Source of the DNA: Candidatus Yaniella excrementigallinarum
GTDB lineage: Bacteria > Actinomycetota > Actinomycetes > Actinomycetales > Micrococcaceae
Direction: 5' to 3'
NCBI GenBank assembly: GCA_019113675.1
Contig: DXHA01000010.1
Span: 1 to 64,000 of the forward strand
Length of the DNA stretch: 64,000 nt
The position numbers were made by a program, and so were the translations under genes. Below the pieces are notes generated by a model that worked only from the letters and a program-made list of their open reading frames with translations, was not told the DNA's origin and ran no database searches. This document shows, one piece after another, positions 9,709 through 18,373 of this stretch (the stretch's first letter is position 1; each line of letters begins with the position of its first letter).

Positions 9709-10545
9709 TTAGGCTCCAACACGGAAGCGTGCAAATGACACAGCCTTCGTGCCAGCTTCTTCAAGAACAGCTCCGACAGTAGTCTTGGTGTCCTTAGCAA
9801 AGGGCTGGTCCAGCAGGGCCACTTCTTTGAAGTATCCAGTCAAACGACCTTCAATAATGTTCTGCATAGCGCGTTCGGGTTTGCCTTCAGCACGAGCAGT
9901 TTCTTCAGCAATACGACGCTCATTGGCAACGGTGTCTTCTGGAACTTCATCACGGCTGAGGTAGGTTGGGCTCATCGCAGCGATATGGACAGCAACATCG
10001 TGGGCAGCTGTTTGAGCTGTTTCAGTATCGGCATCAACTGCAAATAAAACGCCAACTTGGGCCGGTAGATCAGCTGAGGTGCGGTGTAGATACGAGTCTA
10101 CATAGGCACCATCCAGGCGTGCTAGACGACGGACCTCTACCTTTTCACCTAACAGTGCACCTTCTTCTTTGACGTATTCGCCCAGTGGGTTGCCGTTGTA
10201 ATCGACAGCCAGCAGATCGTCCAGATTTTGTGCACCAGAGGCTACTGCGACTTCTAAAACGGTGTTGCCAAGTTCAACGAATTTATCGGACTTTGCAACG
10301 AAGTCTGTTTCAGAGTTAATTTCAATCATTACGCCGACGCCATCTTTGACAGTAGCTGTGATCAGACCTTCAGCAGCTGCACGATCTTCACGTTTGGCTG
10401 CACCCTGGAGGCCTTTGACACGAATAATTTCCATGGCTTTCTGAACGTCGCCATCAGCTTCGTCCAAGGCCTTTTTGACGTCCATCATGCCAGCACCGGT
10501 ACGTTCACGCAGTGCCTGGATGTCTTTGACTGTGTAATTGGCCAT
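9709..10545 (-). CDS. tsf: Elongation factor Ts
   Basis: ALRERTGAGMMDVKKALDEADGD...INSETDFVAKSDKF. Confidence 0.97.
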   Translation of the reverse strand: MANYTVKDIQALRERTGAGMMDVKKALDEADGDVQKAMEIIRVKGLQGAAKREDRAAAEGLITATVKDGVGVMIEINSETDFVAKSDKFVELGNTVLEVAVASGAQNLDDLLAVDYNGNPLGEYVKEEGALLGEKVEVRRLARLDGAYVDSYLHRTSADLPAQVGVLFAVDADTETAQTAAHDVAVHIAAMSPTYLSRDEVPEDTVANERRIAEETARAEGKPERAMQNIIEGRLTGYFKEVALLDQPFAKDTKTTVGAVLEEAGTKAVSFARFRVGA

Positions 10546-10619
10546 TACAGATATCCCATTCCTTGGATGTTCGTTGCGGGGATCACCCGCGAATCAAAAA
10601 CGAAACGTGGTTGTGTGGT

Positions 10620-11501
10620 TTAGTATTTTTCCTTGGCTGCTGGCTGCTCGCCTTCTGGCGAGGCCTCGACCTGCTCTGAAGTATCTACAGCCGCTTCAGT
10701 AGCTGGGGCAGCGGTGTCATCAACAGACTCTTGAGTCTGACCAGATTCCAACAGTTCACGTTCCCACTCAGCCATTGGCTCTTCGGTTGTGCCAGCTGCG
10801 GTTTTGCCCTGATTGCGGGCCATCAAGCCATCAGCCACAGCATCAGCGATCACACGGGTCAGCAACGCAACTGAACGAATGGCGTCGTCGTTACCTGGAA
10901 TTGGATAGGTAACTTCGTCTGGGTCAGCGTTGGTGTCTAGAATGGCAACTACAGGGATACCCAGCTTATTGGCCTCGTCTATGGCCAAGTGCTCTTTCTT
11001 CGTGTCGATGATCCACACAGCAGAAGGCGTCCGATTCATATTGCGGATACCACCAAGGTTTGACCGCAATTTTTCTAGTTCGCGTTCCAGCAGCAGCAGT
11101 TCTTTCTTGGTTCGTCCTGAACCCGCTACATCCTCGTAGTCAATTTCTTCGAGTTCTTTCATACGCTCGACGCGCTTTGATACTGTTGCAAAGTTGGTCA
11201 GCATACCACCCAACCAGCGATGGTTTACGTATGGCATGCCGACACGAGTGGCTTGCTCAGCGATAGCTTCTTGGGCCTGTTTTTTGGTACCCACAAAAAG
11301 AATGTTGCCACCGTGTGCGACGGTTTCTTTGACAAACTCATAAGCACGATCGATAAATGACAGGGATTGCTGTAGATCGATAATGTAAATGCCGTTGCGT
11401 TCGGTAAAGATGAAGCGTTTCATCTTTGGGTTCCAACGACGAGTCTGGTGGCCAAAGTGGACCCCAGAATCCAGCATTTCGCGCATAGTTACGACGGACA
11501 T
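10620..11501 (-). CDS. rpsB: 30S ribosomal protein S2
   Basis: [40 protein letters not shown]; likely start ATG (MSVVTM) internal to the longer ORF (to 11528), preceded by GGAG. Confidence 0.96.
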   Translation of the reverse strand: MSVVTMREMLDSGVHFGHQTRRWNPKMKRFIFTERNGIYIIDLQQSLSFIDRAYEFVKETVAHGGNILFVGTKKQAQEAIAEQATRVGMPYVNHRWLGGMLTNFATVSKRVERMKELEEIDYEDVAGSGRTKKELLLLERELEKLRSNLGGIRNMNRTPSAVWIIDTKKEHLAIDEANKLGIPVVAILDTNADPDEVTYPIPGNDDAIRSVALLTRVIADAVADGLMARNQGKTAAGTTEEPMAEWERELLESGQTQESVDDTAAPATEAAVDTSEQVEASPEGEQPAAKEKY

Positions 11502-11514
11502 TGTCGCTCCTTCA

Positions 11515-11540
11515 AGGTTATTCCGCATGCGGAGTAACCT
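11515..11540 (-). promoter_or_regulatory. Hairpin immediately upstream of the rpsB ribosome-binding site (candidate leader regulatory element)
   Basis: Minus-strand AGGTTAcTCCGC-AT-GCGGAaTAACCT, 12-bp arms with one internal mismatch, followed by TGAAGGAGCGACAATG. Confidence 0.5.
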
Positions 11541-11932
11541 TCTAGTTATCGGTTAGTTTATATAGCTGGTTCTCCCAGCTGCCTAGCATGAGAGCGAATA
11601 CTTCGGAGTACACCGCTGACCAGAACATTCTGGACCGATGGGTGACGCTGCAACACTGGGCTGCACTCTTCACGCGCGTAGTCAATTCCGTACCTACAAC
11701 AAGTAGGCACACAATCGCTTCACCCAGTGTACCCTATTGTGCAAGTTTTATTGCACCCATTGTGTCGTCGAACACACCACAATGAAGAAGCTTCCTAAGG
11801 CCATTTTTCTAAGACACCACATGCAAAATGCTTTACTCTGCCGACCAAATCCGACTGCACCACCCGGACACGTTTTACACAGAAATCATGGCACAGTGAG
11901 TTTTCCACGCTTGTTCTGGAATCGTTCCAAAA

Positions 11933-12571
11933 GTGGCTATAGTATCCCATTCTAGGGATATGCCGCATCAGTTCTCACCAGCTACCTCCCTATCGAGTTG
12001 TTTAACAACTAAGCTTCTGGTTCTTCTTGGTATCCCAGTATTATTCGTTGCCATTGCGCTGGGGCCACTTTCTGTGACGCATGCGCGCACGCACAGCTAT
12101 GCTGCACAAAGTATCGCGGATTGGCTTCCACCAATACAAAACGCCACTGAAGCTGACCTAGTGCAAATGTTTATACCACCCGATATGCCTTGGTCATCGG
12201 CGCATCGAGGAATAGATATTCGTGCCGGTGGTGCAGATGTGCTAGCACCAAATGGTGGCGAAGTGACGTTTGTTGGTGTGGTTGTAGATCGTCCCGTCAT
12301 CAGTATTCAGCATTCCAACGGGCTTATAACGTCGTTGGAACCTGTCGAATCGGAACTGGAGGTGGGTGATAAGGTGGCCGCCGGCCAAACTATCGGCTCA
12401 ATCTCTGATGACGCTTCTCACTGTGACGCCCAGTGCGTGCACTGGGGTGTCCGTATGCCAGATGCATGGAAAATCGGTTCTACCCTTAGAGACTTATATA
12501 TAGATCCCGCTTTTTTGTTGGGTTGGAGCGAACCTTCTATTTTGTGGCCTGTGCATTCTGACCCAACCTGA
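11933..12571 (+). CDS. M23/LytM-like peptidoglycan hydrolase-domain protein
   Basis: HRGIDIRAGGADVLAPNGGEV...VGDKVAAGQTIGSI...CVHWGVR; N-terminal signal/TM segment. Confidence 0.8.
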   Translation: MAIVSHSRDMPHQFSPATSLSSCLTTKLLVLLGIPVLFVAIALGPLSVTHARTHSYAAQSIADWLPPIQNATEADLVQMFIPPDMPWSSAHRGIDIRAGGADVLAPNGGEVTFVGVVVDRPVISIQHSNGLITSLEPVESELEVGDKVAAGQTIGSISDDASHCDAQCVHWGVRMPDAWKIGSTLRDLYIDPAFLLGWSEPSILWPVHSDPT

Positions 12572-12580
12572 CTCAGCGTC

Positions 12581-13699
12581 CTAAGCTTTTCGGCGGCTTC
12601 GACGCAAATGAATCTCCTCAGCGAGTTTCAGCAGCTCTAGTGCAGAATCAGACCATCTGGACCTGTTGGCCTGTCTCGCAGCACAGTTCGAGGCCCAAAT
12701 AAAAGTTCTATTGTCTTCCAAAGCCATTACACAATCGGCCAGTTGTCGATCAGCGGCCCCAGAAGCAATATTGACAAACTGTGCTCCGGGGTTATGTTGG
12801 CCAGCTACTTCTTGAAATATTTCCAGATCAGAAACAACCACCGGTGTTCCCTCAGCCATCGCTTCAACAAGAGGTAGCCCATAGCCCTCCGAACGCGACA
12901 TTGTCACAAGTGCGGTCGCTGAGCGGAGCAGATGACGATATTCCACATCGTCAATTCCGTTATGAAATTGAAGTTGTGTGGATCCTACGCCTTGTAACTG
13001 TGCCACGCTTACTAGCTCATCACGACGACTTGCTGATATTGGCGAACATAAATGCAGGCGGTACCCTGGCAAATACTGCAAAGCACTGATAAGCGTTTCT
13101 ACATTTTTATACTCCATAAAGGAGCCCATATAAATCAGTGTTTTGTCGCGAAACCCGGCCGGATCACGTGGGCTGGCCTCAGGGGATGCATTAGCTATGA
13201 CACGAACAGGCCTTCTGGTTAGACGGTGTTTTCTAATGAGCCGCTGTGATGTCCTCGACACAGTGGCTACAGCATCGGCGCCGTTGAGCAGCATACGTTG
13301 CGGTAGATAGGTTAAGTGATATAAGTACCACAACCCACGTATAGCCTGCGGCAAATCGCGTGGCGGAGTCCTATGTTGATAATAAATCAGGTCATGTAAC
13401 GTGAGAATGAGTCCAAAATTGCGACCGACCGAGCCGATGGTTTGCATCGGGGAAAATACGACATCCGGTTTAAAATGGTTTAAGGTTAGGGCCGATAACG
13501 GCTCTCGGGCAGAAGTCGGTGCATGAAATTCCACCGCATCGACATTGTCAGGTAGCAAGTCGCGCTGAGCATTGTTATGTATGATCACCGTGGGATCGCT
13601 CATAGCTGCTACCGCATGAATCAGCGAGTAGCTGTAACGTGAGATGCCATCATGGTAGTCGGTTCTGAGATAACGACCATCCATGAATAAACGCATCAT
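12581..13699 (-). CDS. Glycosyltransferase family 4 protein
   Basis: TLIYMGSFMEYKNVETLISAL...LVTMSRSEGYGLPLVEAMAEGTPVVVSD. Confidence 0.88.
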   Translation of the reverse strand: MMRLFMDGRYLRTDYHDGISRYSYSLIHAVAAMSDPTVIIHNNAQRDLLPDNVDAVEFHAPTSAREPLSALTLNHFKPDVVFSPMQTIGSVGRNFGLILTLHDLIYYQHRTPPRDLPQAIRGLWYLYHLTYLPQRMLLNGADAVATVSRTSQRLIRKHRLTRRPVRVIANASPEASPRDPAGFRDKTLIYMGSFMEYKNVETLISALQYLPGYRLHLCSPISASRRDELVSVAQLQGVGSTQLQFHNGIDDVEYRHLLRSATALVTMSRSEGYGLPLVEAMAEGTPVVVSDLEIFQEVAGQHNPGAQFVNIASGAADRQLADCVMALEDNRTFIWASNCAARQANRSRWSDSALELLKLAEEIHLRRSRRKA

Positions 13700-13748
13700 T
13701 ACTCCCCCGGCACGGATTATCCCACCGATAATTCAGTGAGCTAATTGG

Positions 13749-13822
13749 TAGGGTGTGCGGGACTTGAACCCGCGACCAAAGGATTATGAGTCCTCTGCTC
13801 TAACCGACTGAGCTAACACCCC
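13749..13822 (-). tRNA. tRNA with CAU anticodon (elongator tRNA-Met most likely; tRNA-Ile2 cannot be excluded)
   Basis: Minus strand GGGGTGTTAGCTCAGTCGGTTAGAGCAGAGGACTCATAATCCTTTGGTCGCGGGTTCAAGTCCCGCACACCCTA followed by CCA; cloverleaf folds by eye. Confidence 0.92.
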
Positions 13823-13889
13823 TCAGATGTCCTCACATTACCTTGCTGGGATACACCAAGGTGCACTGTGAATGACACAGTCTCATAGT

Positions 13890-15104
13890 CTAACGCAGCT
13901 GAGCATCGGAAACCATCACTGCTACTTCATCTGACGTGGCACCACCGTACATTTTGAAAATGATATCCATGATTTTCTCGTGGGCATGTGCAGACGCGAA
14001 TTTATGGGACGCTTGCCCCATGGCATGGCGTTCCTCAGAAGTGGCGCCTAAAACGGTATCGATTTTTTGCGCCATATCTGCCGGGTTGTTAGGTTCAAAT
14101 AGGTAGCCATTAACCCCTTCTGCCACTAGGTGCGGCAATGCAAGCGCATTAGCCAGCACGACCGGTGTAGAAGCGCTCATGGCTTCAAGCGAGGCCAACG
14201 ACTGCAGTTCCGCAGTACAGGGCTGAGTAAATATATCAGCCCGAAGATACGCTTCACGCAGGTCGCTTTCTGAGACTAGGCCTCGAAACACAACCCGATC
14301 TGCGATTCCCAATTCTTCTGCTAACCGATGCAGATAGTCGCGTTGCTCGCCGTCGCCAATGATTTCAGCATGAACATCTAAACTAGTCATCGTTAGAGCA
14401 TGTAACAAGACGTGCACGTTTTTTTCGACGGCTAAGCGGCCAACAAATAGGACTGTTGGGTGTGAATGTGCAGGAATCTGTTCACCGTCGCGTAATTCAT
14501 ATTTCGCTACGTCAATACCGTTGGAAACAGGTACTACATAGTTTAGGTTCGCCTTTTGGTTCATGTTTTGGGCAGACAGCGGTGTCGGCGTCGTAATGAC
14601 ATTTGCTTTTCGCATAAGACGACCCATGTCATACCATGATCGCCGGGACACAAAGTTTTTGAAGAATTGCGGGCCTGGGATGAACGGATCTAAGTTCTCC
14701 GGCATGAAATGATTAGTACAGATCAATCGGATACGTCGACGCTCTGCTGCAGTAATCGCAGCATCCCCAACCATGTAATGGCACTGGGCATGCACAACGT
14801 CTGGGGATAGTTCAACCAATAAGTCATCGACAGCCCGGTTGGCATACCAAGGCATGACAAGACGGTAGTACTCATGGGTGGGTGCCGCATAGGAACGTAA
14901 CCGATGTACAGTGGCCTCTTCGTGAAATTCGATCGTGCTTGGGCCTGAAGTGTAGTGCGGGGAAACCACATGCACATCATAGCCAGAAGCCGTGAGCTTA
15001 ATGGCAAGACGATGGCAGGATTTTGCTGCACCGTTTACGTGTGGTGGGTAAGTATCAGCCGCTATCAGCACTCGTGGCGGCGAGCTTTTGCTATCAGACA
15101 CCAC
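13890..15104 (-). CDS. Glycosyltransferase family 4 (group 1) protein
   Basis: RVLIAADTYPPHVNGAAKSCHRLA...PTVLFVGRLAVEKNVHVLLHAL...SLASLEAMSASTPVVLANALALPHLV. Confidence 0.9.
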   Translation of the reverse strand: MVSDSKSSPPRVLIAADTYPPHVNGAAKSCHRLAIKLTASGYDVHVVSPHYTSGPSTIEFHEEATVHRLRSYAAPTHEYYRLVMPWYANRAVDDLLVELSPDVVHAQCHYMVGDAAITAAERRRIRLICTNHFMPENLDPFIPGPQFFKNFVSRRSWYDMGRLMRKANVITTPTPLSAQNMNQKANLNYVVPVSNGIDVAKYELRDGEQIPAHSHPTVLFVGRLAVEKNVHVLLHALTMTSLDVHAEIIGDGEQRDYLHRLAEELGIADRVVFRGLVSESDLREAYLRADIFTQPCTAELQSLASLEAMSASTPVVLANALALPHLVAEGVNGYLFEPNNPADMAQKIDTVLGATSEERHAMGQASHKFASAHAHEKIMDIIFKMYGGATSDEVAVMVSDAQLR

Positions 15105-15179
15105 AGCATAACTCCTAAAGGCTCAAAACATAAAGATGGCCATAAATCACAATGACATTATCATCTTGCGCGGATGTAT

Positions 15180-15866
15180 CTATATAGCCTCAAAAAATTC
15201 TGCCCGATCTGCTTTATTGCGTGGCTGCAACCCTACCTGTCGCATTTGGTCCGCGTTCCGAATACCTTGCCTCAGGTAATCAGAGCTGGCAATAATATGG
15301 CCTCCGGCCCCGATTGCCAGTACTCCTACAGCAATAGGATGCCAGACATACGAGCTCATAAAAGGTGCTTCCGCGAGCAAAAGCAACGGGATGCCTATCA
15401 TAAGTGCAATTGTTCGGGCTTTGCCCAGGATAGTAACTTCCATTTGAGGGTTACCTGCGTAAATAAGCGCCATACATCCTGCTAATACAAGGTCTGGTAC
15501 GACTAACGCAAAAACCAACCAGAATGGAGCTAGTCCGGACATAGCCACGCTGATTACAACAACCCAAAGTGAAAGCCTATCCGCCAGTGGATCTAGCCAC
15601 TTTCCAACGGTAGACCCCTGTTTCAGTTTGCGCGCTAGGAACCCATCAATCCAATCGGTCGAGAATAAGACAACAAGAATAATGAGTGCATTGCCGTAAT
15701 CATCTCTGAACATGAGCCAAACAAACACTGGGACCAACAAAAACCTAATCAATGTCACTAGGTTTGGAATAGTTAGCCAATCATTGCCCACAGTGAGTCC
15801 AGCATCGTCATTCGGCTCTGGATTCACTGGTCGGTTCATGTCAACCTCACTGTGGGGTTTGCCCAT
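15180..15866 (-). CDS. CDP-alcohol phosphatidyltransferase family protein (PgsA-like)
   Basis: CDP-alcohol motif variant STDWIDGFLARKLKQGSTVGKWLDPLADRL (DG...AR...G...D...D). Confidence 0.9.
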   Translation of the reverse strand: MGKPHSEVDMNRPVNPEPNDDAGLTVGNDWLTIPNLVTLIRFLLVPVFVWLMFRDDYGNALIILVVLFSTDWIDGFLARKLKQGSTVGKWLDPLADRLSLWVVVISVAMSGLAPFWLVFALVVPDLVLAGCMALIYAGNPQMEVTILGKARTIALMIGIPLLLLAEAPFMSSYVWHPIAVGVLAIGAGGHIIASSDYLRQGIRNADQMRQVGLQPRNKADRAEFFEAI

Positions 15867-15880
15867 ATATCAACAAAGAC

Positions 15881-16768
15881 CTACCGGCGTCGCAGCCGAC
15901 GCAAAAGCACTGCAGCGGTAGTTACCGAAGCGCCAAGTACGGTCAGGGGCTGCCAACGATCTTTTACGTATTCGACACCATCATTAACTTTTTCGCCAGC
16001 GCGCGCGGCAGAGTGATGTGGCGCCAATGGCGATGTGGCGTTTTCAACATTATCTCGGGCAATGTTGCCGGTCGCATGACGTTTGAACGTGTTGAACTGC
16101 CCCCGAAAATCTGTTTTCTCGTCAACACCGGAACGAATATCGCCTAGATGGCGACGACGCAATTCCATCCGATGAAGGATTTGTGCTTCCGTGGGTTCGG
16201 TTTTGGGTAACGACTCTGCTGCTTCACCGCGACGTACTGCACGCTTCTGTTCTTTCTTAGCGCGCTTAGCTTCCTCTTGACGACGTTGCTTCTCAACCAG
16301 TTTTTGCTGTCGACGTTCTTCTTCGAGTCGGTCAAATTCCACCGGGTCAAAGGCGTTGCCCTTTAGGACATAGCCTACGTCATGTTTAACTCCTCGAATA
16401 ATTTCTGGAGGCAATAGTGGGAAACCAGTGCGCACGACCATGGCGCCCACAACAAGTAAGACAAGCATCACAACAAAGGCACCTAAAGCTACCCATAAGG
16501 CTGTCTGCCATAACGGCACCTCAGCTATAAAAGCACCAACCAAAGCGATCACTAGTGCAATAAATGTGATCGAGCCAAAAAGTAAGCCAATGACGGCAAT
16601 ACCGACACCTGTGCCGGCACGGATACCTTTCGTCTTGAGTTGAGTACTCAACAGCGACAGATTATCGGTCAGCTGTTTCGGGACCAACCGGAAAAGGGTT
16701 GTCAGCAGGTCAAGCAGCGAACTCATCCGAGTTTTAGTCGTCACCTGTGGTGAACCGTTGGTGGTCAT
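15881..16768 (-). CDS. Actinobacterial holin-like/DUF3618-type membrane protein
   Basis: Two adjacent TM segments (GVGIAVIGLLFGSITFIALVIALVGAFI / TALWVALGAFVVMLVLLVVGAMVV), charged middle, C-terminal TM with RRLRRR tail. Confidence 0.6.
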   Translation of the reverse strand: MTTNGSPQVTTKTRMSSLLDLLTTLFRLVPKQLTDNLSLLSTQLKTKGIRAGTGVGIAVIGLLFGSITFIALVIALVGAFIAEVPLWQTALWVALGAFVVMLVLLVVGAMVVRTGFPLLPPEIIRGVKHDVGYVLKGNAFDPVEFDRLEEERRQQKLVEKQRRQEEAKRAKKEQKRAVRRGEAAESLPKTEPTEAQILHRMELRRRHLGDIRSGVDEKTDFRGQFNTFKRHATGNIARDNVENATSPLAPHHSAARAGEKVNDGVEYVKDRWQPLTVLGASVTTAAVLLRRLRRR

Positions 16769-16959
16769 TAGTCACTACCTTCGTACGTGTGATGTGGTTG
16801 AATCTTTGTTGCTATCTTTGACCAGTATAAACCGGACGATAACTATCTTGATACGTGGTCTAGTTTATTAGCCTGATACTTCCAGTTGGGCAGTGCAACC
16901 TTTGAAGTTCGAATCTGGATTTTCTCTAATCCAAGGAACCGGATTGCCGATGTAGAAGC

Positions 16960-17256
16960 CTAGAAATCTGAAGATTGAATGATCCGCATTTTCGATGATA
17001 ACAAGTCGATTTCAGGTCTTCTGGCAACAAATTCCTCAATTTTAGTAAGCGTCTCTTCCACGTGTGAGCGATCACTACTCACCAGTGAAATTCCTATGAC
17101 GGTACGACGATGAAGTTGGGCGTCTTCCACCTCAGCTGCAAACACTTGGAAGTGTCTACGAATGTCGGCGATGATTGGCCGCACTACCGAACGTTTTGCC
17201 TTCAACGAGTGCACATCACCGAGCAGGATATCGAATTCGTTCCAGCCAATCCACAT
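16960..17256 (-). CDS. DUF503 family protein (YlxP-like)
   Basis: MWIGWNEFDILLGDVHSLKAKRSVVRPIIADIRRHFQVFAAEVEDAQLHRRTVIGISLVSSD. Confidence 0.85.
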   Translation of the reverse strand: MWIGWNEFDILLGDVHSLKAKRSVVRPIIADIRRHFQVFAAEVEDAQLHRRTVIGISLVSSDRSHVEETLTKIEEFVARRPEIDLLSSKMRIIQSSDF

Positions 17257-17570
17257 ACATACACTTTCACTTACATACTCTGATTGAGCAAGCACTAAGG
17301 ATTTTGTTCACACAAAATATGCTGGACGACACGCCAAATTTACTAAAAATTCCATCATAATTTCATGAACACTGTCATGGAATTCTTTGTTATCCCCTAT
17401 CCCTGTTAAACGCTAGCCAATTGCAGCGATTCAGACGTGGCATCGCAGTACACTTCCATCTTTAAAACACCAGAATTGAGCCGAAAGCCCACCACGTTGA
17501 ATCCTCGCGGCCCGGATATACAAGGCGACATTGCAACGATGAGCCCCCACAAAGTCTCTAACCAGGCAGT

Positions 17571-17598
17571 AAAAAAGCCCCGTCCATCTGGACGGGGC
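17571..17598 (-). terminator. Rho-independent terminator downstream of tRNA-Asn
   Basis: Minus strand GCCCCGTCCAGATGGACGGGGCTTTTTT: 9-bp stem plus a run of six T. Confidence 0.92.
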
Positions 17599-17605
17599 TA
17601 ATCCG

Positions 17606-17677
17606 CTCCCCCAACTGGATTCGAACCAGTAACCACTCGATTAACAGTCGAGTGCTCTGCCGTTGAGCTATGGGGGA
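17606..17677 (-). tRNA. tRNA-Asn(GTT)
   Basis: Minus strand TCCCCCATAGCTCAACGGCAGAGCACTCGACTGTTAATCGAGTGGTTACTGGTTCGAATCCAGTTGGGGGAG; anticodon loop CTGTTAA. Confidence 0.96.
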
Positions 17678-17880
17678 AGGCAACAAAAGAATACTATAGC
17701 AGACCTTTTTCTAGATTGTCTAATCAACGAATTCAGCTCAAATCTTTGCTCCTCGATCACTCATAGCTGGGTGCAAACCATGCCATGTGGTCAGTAGAGT
17801 TGGTAACCAGTTGGACCTCTTCAGGGCCATCTTGAAAAACCGATAGAACGAAAAGCTGAACGAACGTAAGGAGTTAAGCC

Positions 17881-18240
17881 GTGTTTAAGAAAACCGATTC
17901 TAACCGTTCCAAGCTATACACCGGTCTCGTGGGCGTGGCTGCTCTAGCCCTCTTCACTGCTTGCGGCGGAGATGACGAGCCTCAGGAGCAAGAACCTGCG
18001 GAACCAGATATGGAACAGAGCGACCCGGCCCAAGAAGACACCGGGGATAATGGGGACGATATGGAAGACGACCCCATGGGCGAAGATCCTGAAGGTGACG
18101 ATCCTGCAGACGAGGACACCAATGAAGACCCGATGGATCAGGACACCGATGACGACGACGCCGATATCGAAGGTGCTGGCGAAGATAATGCCACTTCTCT
18201 TGTGGGATTAGCTGGCAATGCTGTGTCCTGGGCTATCTAA
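17881..18240 (+). CDS. Small, extremely acidic putative lipoprotein
   Basis: SD aaggag upstream; lipobox ALFTACGG; Asp/Glu-dominated body. Confidence 0.65.
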   Translation: MFKKTDSNRSKLYTGLVGVAALALFTACGGDDEPQEQEPAEPDMEQSDPAQEDTGDNGDDMEDDPMGEDPEGDDPADEDTNEDPMDQDTDDDDADIEGAGEDNATSLVGLAGNAVSWAI

Positions 18241-18318
18241 GTTAGCCACCAACAGGTTTCTTACTCGTTGAAACTCCACTTCACACCCTGAGGTCCAGCC
18301 AATAACTTACTTGGCGTG

Positions 18319-18373
18319 ACGGCGTTTCCTGCCCCGGACTACTTATTAGTCGATAGGACGCAGGAAACGCCGT
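18319..18373. repeat. 13-bp perfect inverted repeat bracketing the dnaG stop codon
   Basis: acggcgtttcctg (18319-18331) and caggaaacgccgt (18361-18373), with nested gacta/tagtc in the loop. Confidence 0.75.

Noticed and set aside
11588-11955. Short plus-strand ORFs in the rpsB upstream region
   Set aside because: No SD or homology; the region is better explained as the minus-strand rpsB leader/promoter.
13749-13822. Firm assignment of the CAU tRNA as tRNA-Ile2
   Set aside because: The CAU anticodon cannot separate Met from lysidine-modified Ile2 by eye; the body resembles elongator tRNA-Met more, so left as Met-likely.
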